Shown here piece after piece: positions 19,344 to 26,848 of a DNA stretch of 26,848 nt; position 1 is the first letter of the stretch; each line of letters starts with the position of its first letter. Position numbers and translations under genes: made by a program. The notes under the pieces are model-generated. The model saw only the letters and a list, made by a program, of their open reading frames with translations. It searched no databases and had not been told where the DNA came from. Origin of the DNA: Hofstenia miamia (taxonomy: Eukaryota; Xenacoelomorpha; Acoela; Hofsteniidae); assembly GCA_900660155.1 (NCBI GenBank), contig CABFPE010000082.1:279010-305857 (forward strand). The letters run 5' to 3'.

Positions 19344-20804
19344 ATGGCGTTAATTTTTGATTGGCTAAACAATATTCAGAACTACATCAATGAAAATGAA
19401 AAACTTTCTGGACATTTGGTCTTGGCAGTAGTAAGTGTGGCTCTTCTTTTGGACAACATGCTTTATATGGTGATAGTTCCAATCATTCCAGATTATTTAC
19501 GCAGAGTTAATGCATGGGATGTATCTCGCTTTTACGAACATTCTTCAAAATTTATAAACGGTACTTGGTACAATACATCAACAGAAGTAGATGCTTACTA
19601 TGAGGGTGAAAGTACAAGTTTAGGATTTTTGTTTGCTTGTAAAGCTATGGTTCAGCTTTTCGCAAATCCAATCAGTGGTACCTTAATTGATCGCGTTGGT
19701 TACGTACTGCCCATGGTTTTTGGATTATTCGTTATGTTTGTTTCAACGTCAACCTTTGCATTTGGTGAAACCTATTCGTTATTGTTTACCGCCAGATGCA
19801 TGCAAGGTGTTGGCTCGGCTTTTGCAGATACTGCAGCTCTGGCAATGATAGCTGATCGGTTTACAGAAGAAACGGAAAGAAACAGAGCGCTTGGAATTGC
19901 ACTTGCATTTATTTCTTTCGGTTTTTTGTTTGCTCCACCATTCGGAGGTATTTTGTATGAATGGAAAGGTAAAGAACTCCCATTTCTGTGTTTGGCATTT
20001 TTCGCGTTATTTGATGCTGGAATGATTTTATTGATAAGTGGAGGAACAAATCCCAGGCGTCCACGCGTCGCATCTCCAAAAGGTGGTTTACATACTTCAA
20101 TATGGCGTCTGTTTATTGATCCACATGTTTTAATTATTTCTGGGGCACTTATCATGTCTAATGTATCTTTAGCCTTTTTGGAACCTACCATTGCGACTTG
20201 GATGGAAGATTATATGAATGCCTCCCAATGGCAACAAGGCATCGTTTGGCTTCCTGGGTTCTTTCCACATATTTTAGGAGTTTATATGTGTGTAAAACTT
20301 TCAAATGAGTTTCCACGAACACAATATGTATATGCGGGAATAGGACTAGTAATAATTGGAGCGAATTCCTGTGTCATTCCAGCATGCACCACTTTTGCTG
20401 CTTTAATTCTACCGATTTGTGGAATGTGCTTTGGCATTGCATGCGTTGATACTGCGCTGATACCCTCCCTGTCTTACTTAGTCGATGTAAGGTATACATC
20501 TGTTTATGGAAGTGTCTACGCGATTGCAGACATCAGCTATGCATTTGCTTACGCCTTTGGCCCGGTTTTAGCGGGTGGCATGGTGCGAATTGTTGGATTT
20601 ACAGCTCTCAACATAATTGTCGGATTGGCAAATGTTCTATATGCACCGATGGTATACTTTTTGAGAGAAATATACTACGAACAAGCCGAGTTTTCAGCAA
20701 GAATGAAAGAAAAGTCAAAGCTTATAGATCATCAAAAGGATTGTGTAGAAAATTATGGTTTCAATGAAGGAAGCAGTACCATTCGTCAGTTTAAAGCAAT
20801 GTAA
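19344..20804 (+). CDS. VAChT: Vesicular acetylcholine transporter (VAChT / UNC-17, SLC18A3 family)
   Basis: Loads acetylcholine into synaptic vesicles in exchange for lumenal protons; a 12-transmembrane major facilitator protein of cholinergic neurons. The 486-residue frame is uninterrupted. Visible landmarks: TM1 VALLLDNMLYMVIVPI with Asp37; a lumenal loop with glycosylation sequons NGT (72) and NTS (77); Lys100 in TM2; GTLIDRVG (112-119, MFS motif A); RCMQGVGSAFADT (151-163); proline/glycine-rich TM5 ISFGFLFAPPFGG (190-202); NVSLAFLEPTIATW (273-286); Asp369 in TM10 and Asp396 in TM11 (YAIADISY). The four charged membrane residues correspond to those essential in mammalian VAChT, with the same 27-residue TM10-TM11 spacing. 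The ATG is the first in frame after an upstream TAA. The C-tail is short but has an acidic dileucine-like EKSKLI (456-461), a type of signal used for vesicle sorting. Relatives are usually about 530-580 residues. Confidence 0.97.
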   Translation: MALIFDWLNNIQNYINENEKLSGHLVLAVVSVALLLDNMLYMVIVPIIPDYLRRVNAWDVSRFYEHSSKFINGTWYNTSTEVDAYYEGESTSLGFLFACKAMVQLFANPISGTLIDRVGYVLPMVFGLFVMFVSTSTFAFGETYSLLFTARCMQGVGSAFADTAALAMIADRFTEETERNRALGIALAFISFGFLFAPPFGGILYEWKGKELPFLCLAFFALFDAGMILLISGGTNPRRPRVASPKGGLHTSIWRLFIDPHVLIISGALIMSNVSLAFLEPTIATWMEDYMNASQWQQGIVWLPGFFPHILGVYMCVKLSNEFPRTQYVYAGIGLVIIGANSCVIPACTTFAALILPICGMCFGIACVDTALIPSLSYLVDVRYTSVYGSVYAIADISYAFAYAFGPVLAGGMVRIVGFTALNIIVGLANVLYAPMVYFLREIYYEQAEFSARMKEKSKLIDHQKDCVENYGFNEGSSTIRQFKAM

Positions 20805-21515
20805 ACTTAGATTAAATGGTTTTATAACTGCATCCAAATATGTAGTAATCTTCGTTAAAATTTGTTTTAGATATTATATTTCTATTTTTAAAAATGCTTA
20901 GGCATATATTATTTTAAACAAACGTTTTCTTAGAAAATTCTTTACTAACTGGATACATTATCCAGGTGAAACACTTTTAGTATGCAGGTAACATAAGGTT
21001 GGGGAACATTATTATGAAATTATTAGTCCCACTGGCTATCTTAGCCTATGATATTTTAAATTATTGATATTTATACTGTGAATTATCAGTTAATAATGCG
21101 TTTTATATTAATACGTTATATTCCAATTATTTTAAGTATTGCATGCCTTAGTTCGATTTTTTCTTTCTAAAATGCCTAAATTTTAATGTTTACTACAAAA
21201 ATTTTGCTTTTCGAATTTTCAATCTGAATATTGATTGAAAATTTTCGCTCTTTCTCAAAATTTTAAATCTAAAAACCACGGGATTTACAACAAAACGATT
21301 CTGGGATTGAACTCCGAAAATTTTTTGAAGATCTCGGGAGTACGAACCCTACTCGGAAGGAACTTCTATTCCAAGTTTAAATATAAAATATTCAATTATA
21401 TTATTAATATTGATAATAGACATTCTGCCAAATGTCCTTAAATGTTGAAGTGATGAGTTCTTGTGAGACGGAAGGCTGTCTTTTGGATTTTCTAATTCTT
21501 ATATAGAATCTGACA
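20805..21515. other. 3' flank of VAChT
   Basis: No canonical AATAAA signal is obvious in the first few hundred bases after the stop, so the transcript end is unclear. At about 21275-21352 there are three loosely similar pieces built on 'cgggattt', 'gggattgaactccg' and 'cgggagtacgaaccct', possibly a very degenerate tandem repeat. No gene is recognised. Confidence 0.45.
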
Positions 21516-22091
21516 AGTGATGGGTTGAGAATTACTAAACGATTATTGCAATGCAAAAAGCAATACATTTCATATTTACTATGATGATAACATTTGAACC
21601 AGTATTATTTTATGAATTCTTTGGTCAAGCCTTGTGCGGATTTTAAAGTGGAACTGGAAACTTTTACTATAAACAATATAATTGGTGCCGCACTTAGGCT
21701 AAATGTGTTACTTACTGCTTCCTGGATGAGCAGTGAGAAATAAACCGGAAGCTTTTACAATTATTAAGATTTTGATGAAGAATAAGTTATATTGATGTGG
21801 ATATTCTTGATTAAATTTAAACAGGGATGAATATGCATTTTGATTGATCCCTTGTACAAATTGTTGTGGATGACCATGAACGATACTATGGTAGACATTT
21901 TTAGTTCACCTTGATCGCTATTTTAAATTAGTGAAGCGCCTCGTATGTGACAATTACTACATGCATATATAATAGTTTGTTGTTGTTAAAAGTTTTATTA
22001 AATTCAAACATTTTCAATATTAATTTGTTCCTAATATCTAACACATGCTATGGCAATGTTCAATTACAATTTTGTTCCTTTAATAAAAACA
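21516..22091 (+). repeat. 576-bp gap-flanking duplication, copy 1
   Basis: Runs from 'agtgatgggttgagaatt' up to the N at 22092, then recurs from 22093. Compared with copy 2 it has dozens of substitutions (roughly 6%) plus indels: it lacks a segment of about 27 bp present in copy 2 near 22343-22370 and has about 22 extra bases near 21937-21960. No coding frame is preserved. Confidence 0.9.
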
Positions 22092-22092
22092 N
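22092..22092. other. Single-N contig join
   Basis: One N lies exactly at the boundary between two homologous blocks. Confidence 0.95.
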
Positions 22093-22668
22093 AGTGATGG
22101 GTTGAGAATTACTAAACGATTATGGCAATGCAAAAAGCAATACATTTCTTATTTACTATGATGATAACATTTGAACCAGTATTATTTTATGAATTCTTTG
22201 GCAAGCCTTCCTGCGGCTTTTAAAGCCTAACTGAAAAATTTTACTATAAACAATATAATTGGTGCTGCACTTAGGCTAGATATGTTACTTACTGCTTCCT
22301 GGATGAGCAGTGGGAAATAAACTGGTAGCTTTTACAATTGTTAAATAAATGTATTGCTTAAATTATGTAAGATTTTTCTGAAGAATAAGTAATATTGCTG
22401 TGGATATTCTTGATTAAATTTAAACAGGGATGCAAATACATTTTGACTGATCCCTTGTAGAAATTGTTGTGGATGAAGATGAACGATACTATAGTAGATA
22501 TTTTTAGTTCACATTGATCCGTATTTTTAATTAGTGAAGCTACATGCATATATAATAGTTTGTTGTTGTTAAAAGTTTTATTAAATTTAAACATTTCAAT
22601 ATTAATTTGTTCCTAATATCTAACACATGTTATGGCAATGTTCAATTACAATTTTGTTCCTTTAAGAA
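22093..22668 (+). repeat. 576-bp gap-flanking duplication, copy 2
   Basis: Begins at the first base after the N and matches copy 1 until 'gttccttta', after which it enters unique sequence. It is a diverged second allele or a real older tandem duplication; the N at the exact boundary favours the former. Confidence 0.9.
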
Positions 22669-23276
22669 AAATGACAGGCTCCTTATGGGACGAGATTATT
22701 CTATGCCATGTCTATCCCATGTCACAGTAATTTTTATCCTATTTTCGCATGGACCAATTGGCTATACTATTGCTATTCCATACGCATGCCATAATCAGAG
22801 AATAACTGGGCTGAACTGAGCTTTCCTATTTTGCCTGGGCTGGCCTTTGTCGAAATTAAGTAATTCAATATAAGTTATTCATAAACTGTAATATCAATCG
22901 ACGTAATACTCCTTGGAAGAAAAAAATGTCGATTTCGGAATCATTTTGCATTTCTAGTTTGCAGATTTGATTATTTTCTGAAAAATATTCCAACACTCGG
23001 TAAAAGCCACTAATTCAGCGTTATTGCAAACAGTGGTGTGAACCTCGAGGCTAGAGGCTTAAGCACCTCTGTTTTTTTTTGAAAAACAATCTACTTAAAA
23101 TTCATGTCAGTAAAATCGATAGAGGTTTCGAAATTTTGCCGTCTTTTAAAGTTATTGCAAAACCAATGATTATTACACAATTAAAATGATTCAAGAAAGT
23201 AACTAACTGGTTTTCGTAATAGTAAGTCATTGGAATCGGATAAATCACGGCTTGCAATAAAAAAGGATGCTTTAAT
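22669..23276. other. Gene-poor stretch with a possible small insertion
   Basis: No gene is recognised; the open frame at 22607-22819 has no family match. At 23031 a hAT-like start 'cagtggtgtgaacctcg' is preceded by 'gttattgcaaa' (23020-23030), which recurs at 23151-23161. No matching inverted right end was found, so this remains a weak hint of an insertion. Confidence 0.4.
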
Positions 23277-23308
23277 CAGGGCCTTCTTTAATATTAAAGA
23301 AGGCCCTG
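23277..23308. repeat. 32-bp perfect palindrome flanked by a 7-8 bp direct repeat
   Basis: Two 16-base halves ('cagggccttctttaat' and its exact complement) meet with no spacer. The flanks repeat directly: 'gctttaat' at 23269-23276 and again at 23308-23315, the second sharing the last G of the palindrome. CAGGGCC ends plus an 8-bp duplication recall hAT elements, so this may be the two fused tips of a transposon that lost its interior. Alternatively it is a simple hairpin. It would extrude readily as a cruciform. Confidence 0.8.
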
Positions 23309-25503
23309 CTTTAATTCATATTTTTGTAACCAGGAAAAAACAATTCATCATAAACTGAAACCTTTATCTATTTCAGCAGAAGTTGAAATAACATGATAGC
23401 TTGACATTTTTGTAAAAAATTTAATTCGTCCTTAATAGTAGCGTTATGCTAAACATTAGCAGCTAAGATCGGAACTTTTTCATTATCACATCAGACAACT
23501 ATATTACTTTGCTCCAGACTTCAAATACGGGACTAGAAATTTGATATGCTTCTGAAAGGGAGCCTGCATAGGTATATATCAGATGATGATTTGAAGTTGT
23601 TACACATTATTAATGTGTTTTCATTTCAATGCTATTTATTGATTGATGATATCCAAATTATTTGAACTTGCATTAATTTTCTAATATTGTGAGGTTGGGT
23701 TAAACATTTAATCAGTGAAATAATTTTTTTTTTCACTGAGGAACAGAAAAAATTCTCAGTGGGCAGAGGCAGTCTTTATAATAGGACAAATAATTGTTTA
23801 TGTATTCTACAAAATTGATCAAATTTTTATCAATATCAAACATTCGTCTTGAAAAATATAACACATTAACATAGTGTATTAACTGTATAACAAACAAAAT
23901 TAAATATAAAGGCAAATCCTGCCCCCTTGAAAAAATACAACAGGGGAGGCTGCACTTTCTTCCACCCTGTTTTGCAAGTCAGGAAAAAATAATTAAAATT
24001 TTTCATATTGTACAATCCAATATTTTTCCTCTCTTGGTAAATTACCAAGTTTTGTAAATTAAGTATTTACTATGAAATTCCATCAATACTTCTGCCATCC
24101 GTTGTTCCCAATGGGAATCAATGGCATTAACATGTTCACTATAGATACCTGTTATATCATGATTATGTAAATGATGGTTTTGCACTCGGACGTTCCTTTG
24201 TTATTTATACCGATAAATTCCTATGCAATAAAAAACAAAGGTGCAGTAGCTTGTGCAACAGCGTTTTTTATTTGCTTATTAAAATTGTGGATGATGAGAC
24301 AGCGCGGATTTTATGAGAATGAATTGATTCCTTTGCTAACTTCTGTACTACGCGTAATGTAAAACATGGAAGGCAGGTACGTTTAATTTATAAAATATTC
24401 AAAAGGTTTAAAATCAAGCATGCAAATGGCGTGTACGTTATCAAACTATAATTAAAACCTGACTAAAAATTCTTTCAAAATTGATAATAATTTCTATTAA
24501 TCGCATAATAGATGATGTCTTTGATTAATTTCCAATAAATGAACTTGGTTTTTGTGAGGCAGAAGTTTCTTGTTTTGAGTACTACTTAGTCGCATTGGAT
24601 TTGATCTCGGTATATTTTTTGTCCCAATTTCTATATAGTCCCACAGCATCAATTCAATTTTTAGCTAAAATTGCTAAAACCACAGAGTAAGATTCTGAAA
24701 TCCGCAATCCCAGTCCCATTGAAATACTTAGCTCAGATTCCAGGCCGATGGGCCTGTGACTGGTAAGTCTCATGTCTAATGGGATTGAATGGTCTCGCGG
24801 AATCTAAAATGAACAAATTATAGAGCATTTTCAACAATTATTTTGAATTTGGGTTATTACTTGAAATCAATAATAAAGTATGACTTCCACATTATTATTT
24901 TCGCAGAAGATTTAGAGTTACGCCAGACAAACTTTTAAGTGGAACGAATGCTATTATACACATTGTAGATAAAGCTAAAATTTAATTCTCTAATAAAACT
25001 TGAGTGCAATAAAGATTTCTACTATTTTCAAATCATGCCGCTCAATTCATTTCATTTGAAGAATTAATGTTCACTATTTTTAACTTTAGCAAATATAAAG
25101 CTCACAAGATTCATTATTAAAACAACAAAATATCTAATTCTAATTTAAATTATTTGCTATTTCAACAGTTGATTCTCATAATTATTAACAAAATACATAT
25201 AACTATGTACCTATATAAGTAGTTAGTAGGGCAATACAATAATGTTGTAGGATTCAAGTAGTTCTACAGACATACCATCATTCAGATCACTTAGATGTAT
25301 TCATGAATTTCTCGATGCAAAATTTAGGTTTTTCTGATACATATATTTACACATATATTCATATATATAAATGCTTAATATTGCATTGAAAAATTTTCCC
25401 TCACAGTTTTAAAAATCTTCTCTTCAGCTTATTTCCTTTTGTTTTGCATATTTATCTACACACTTGAATGAATATTGTTTCACAAAAATGATTTTTTTCA
25501 AAC
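23309..25503. other. Gene-poor AT-rich stretch
   Basis: No gene is recognised. Open frames at 23733-24048 (minus) and 24171-24362 (plus) lack family resemblance. At 24690-24806 a locally GC-richer patch has a short hairpin ('aggcc'/'ggcct', about 24742-24755) and loosely inverted outer ends ('agattc'/'gaatct', 'cccatt'/'aatggg'), too weak to call an element or a tRNA-derived sequence. Confidence 0.5.
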
Positions 25504-25523
25504 ATATATATATATATATATAT
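25504..25523. repeat. TA microsatellite
   Basis: Twenty bases of alternating AT inside otherwise unremarkable sequence. Confidence 0.9.
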
Positions 25524-25965
25524 GACCAAAAATATAATTTTTTCAAAATTATGAGTAAACAGTTATTTTACTGCCACTATGTGGTTTGTTTGATTTTACC
25601 GAATCTTGCAATTTTTGTAATGATCACTCTATTTCACAAAAATTCTGAAGATGATAAAACTAAACTGAATTTTGCGATGTATACATAACAAGAAAAAGTT
25701 CAAGTTTTATTAGATTAAGCCAACTAACACACATTTATATATCTTATTTATTCTGCCACTTAACGTATAAGTTTGCGGCAATTTTAATATTCTTCAAATA
25801 CCCTGTACAATGTGTTCAACATAACAAAAGAAATATTATTTCAGAATTTCTAATCCAACAATGGATACTCGAAAAAATAAATTAGGAAAGCAATACATAA
25901 AACTTTAAAATCAAGAAATTGTTAATCGGCAAAAAGAAAAATTTATAGATTGGCAATTATCATAC
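25524..25965. other. Spacer, nothing recognised
   Basis: AT-rich sequence. The open frame spanning 25464-25688 has a hydrophobic stretch (CLILPNLAIFVMITLF) but no start context, family match or neighbour to support it. Confidence 0.45.
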
Positions 25966-26310
25966 ATCTACGCGGAAACGGTTTAGCCGCTAGCCTGTAG
26001 CAGCTGCGGCCAACGGCCGAATTACGGCCAAAGATTTTATTTTACGGCCAAAATATCGTATAAGATAAATTTCTGACCTATTTATTCTAATGATTTTTAT
26101 TTGTATTTCGGCTTTTAGAACTTAGTCATTTTTACCATTTTCCTCAATTGTTCGAACTATGAGCATGATTTAATTGTTCCATTGAAAATTGCAGTATTTC
26201 AATTAGTAGTATTAATAATCCCGACTGCTGCAAAAAAAATCACGGCTAACTGCAGGCTACGGCAAAACCATTACGGCCAAAAGGCGGCTACGGTCAAGAA
26301 AGTTTCCTTG
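25966..26310. repeat. GC-rich ends with ACGGCC motifs around an AT-rich core
   Basis: Two GC-rich flanks (about 25970-26050 and 26240-26310) enclose an AT-rich core. The 11-mer 'ttacggccaaa' occurs at 26022, 26042 and 26271 in the same orientation, with related 'ctacggtcaag' near 26287. The left flank (GCCGCTAGCCTGTAG) and the reverse complement of the right flank (GCCGTAGCCTGCAG) are similar, hinting at inverted ends. No clear target duplication is seen. It is probably a non-autonomous mobile element of unknown type. Confidence 0.5.
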
Positions 26311-26834
26311 GCCACATAACACTACATACATTTTATCAAAAAAAGAAAATAATAATTAATGCATAAAATAAGAATAGCCTTTACAACTAGAAAAACCGAA
26401 ATTTCACGAAAAACAACGACGATAATTCATTTTGTTCTAAGTCATGTGTAAAATTTAAATACCGCTAATGAATGTGAAATTAAATATATTGGCCATTTTG
26501 GAGTTGGCATTAACGAATTTCTAAATGCCAACATCCAACCAAAAATCTACCAGTATGTACATGAAGCAAAAAATAAAGTTCTTAAATATTTACTTCTAAC
26601 CTCAAGTTTAACAGAAACGATCATTATTAATGCCCATCTAGATAAAAATAGTGCTATTCAACAATCAAGTTAATAACGAAATTCACATATTTAAAAAAGA
26701 AAAAAGAGATTGATTGGATAAATATTGCGGCATTTAATTTTCAACCTATGGTAAAGTTAGGAAACCTGCTAATGGAATATGCTTTTAATTTCCATTTCTT
26801 TCTTTACTAATATATAATAATATTTATGCATATG
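26311..26834. other. Spacer, nothing recognised
   Basis: AT-rich sequence without recognisable frames or repeats. Confidence 0.5.
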
Positions 26835-26848
26835 TATATATATATATA
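26835..26848. repeat. TA repeat at window end
   Basis: A TA tract runs off the right edge of the window. Confidence 0.8.

Noticed and set aside
19772..20191. 139-codon minus-strand open frame
   Set aside because: Lies entirely antisense within the VAChT coding sequence and has no family resemblance.
24690..24806. Possible tRNA or tRNA-derived SINE
   Set aside because: A short A-box-like 'tagctcag' is present, but no convincing B box, acceptor stem or cloverleaf could be drawn on either strand.
1..26848. CRISPR array, prokaryotic operon or phage region
   Set aside because: There are no regularly spaced short repeats, no tightly packed genes and no ribosome binding sites. The coding content and repeats are those of an animal genome.

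Overview
This is AT-rich nuclear DNA from an animal. It holds one convincing protein-coding gene: a vesicular acetylcholine transporter (VAChT; UNC-17 / SLC18A3 family) read from a single uninterrupted frame at 19344-20804 (+). The transporter, the absence of any bacterial-style gene packing, the many TA microsatellites and the relics of Tc1/mariner-type and hAT-type transposons all indicate an invertebrate metazoan. The transposon styles fit an arthropod (for example a copepod), but the sequence does not fix the species.

Layout. 1-7150 is gene-poor AT-rich DNA with a pair of about 265-bp direct repeats (1707-1970 and 3223-3487) and one isolated G-quadruplex motif (2777-2798). 7150-8250 is a purine-rich block of unknown origin. 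8571-8770 is a 200-bp hAT-like MITE with a perfect 8-bp target duplication. 10451-11626 is a decayed Tc3-like transposon on the minus strand. 13997-14944 is a decayed mariner-like element, also minus strand, sitting in TA microsatellite. 15689-16055 is a foldback element with 110-bp perfect inverted arms and a 6-bp target duplication. 17973-19343 is the upstream flank of VAChT and contains several candidate splice acceptors. After VAChT, 20805-26848 has no recognisable gene, but contains a 32-bp perfect palindrome (23277-23308) and a GC-rich cluster of ACGGCC motifs (about 25966-26310).

Assembly. The window has three N runs (15000-15010, 16903, 22092). At every one, the sequence ending at the N is repeated immediately after it (about 107, 1069 and 576 bp). 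This is the pattern of overlapping contig ends, or two haplotypes, placed side by side instead of merged. The apparent tandem duplications should therefore not be read as biology without checking.

Gene context. In most animals VAChT is an intronless gene nested in the first intron of choline acetyltransferase (ChAT), and the two share regulation (the cholinergic locus). The intact single-exon frame and the splice-acceptor-like sites just upstream fit that arrangement. I could not recognise any ChAT coding exon here, so if the locus is conserved the window probably lies inside a very large, transposon-filled ChAT intron. I found no CRISPR array, no convincing tRNA or rRNA, and no previously undescribed multi-gene system.
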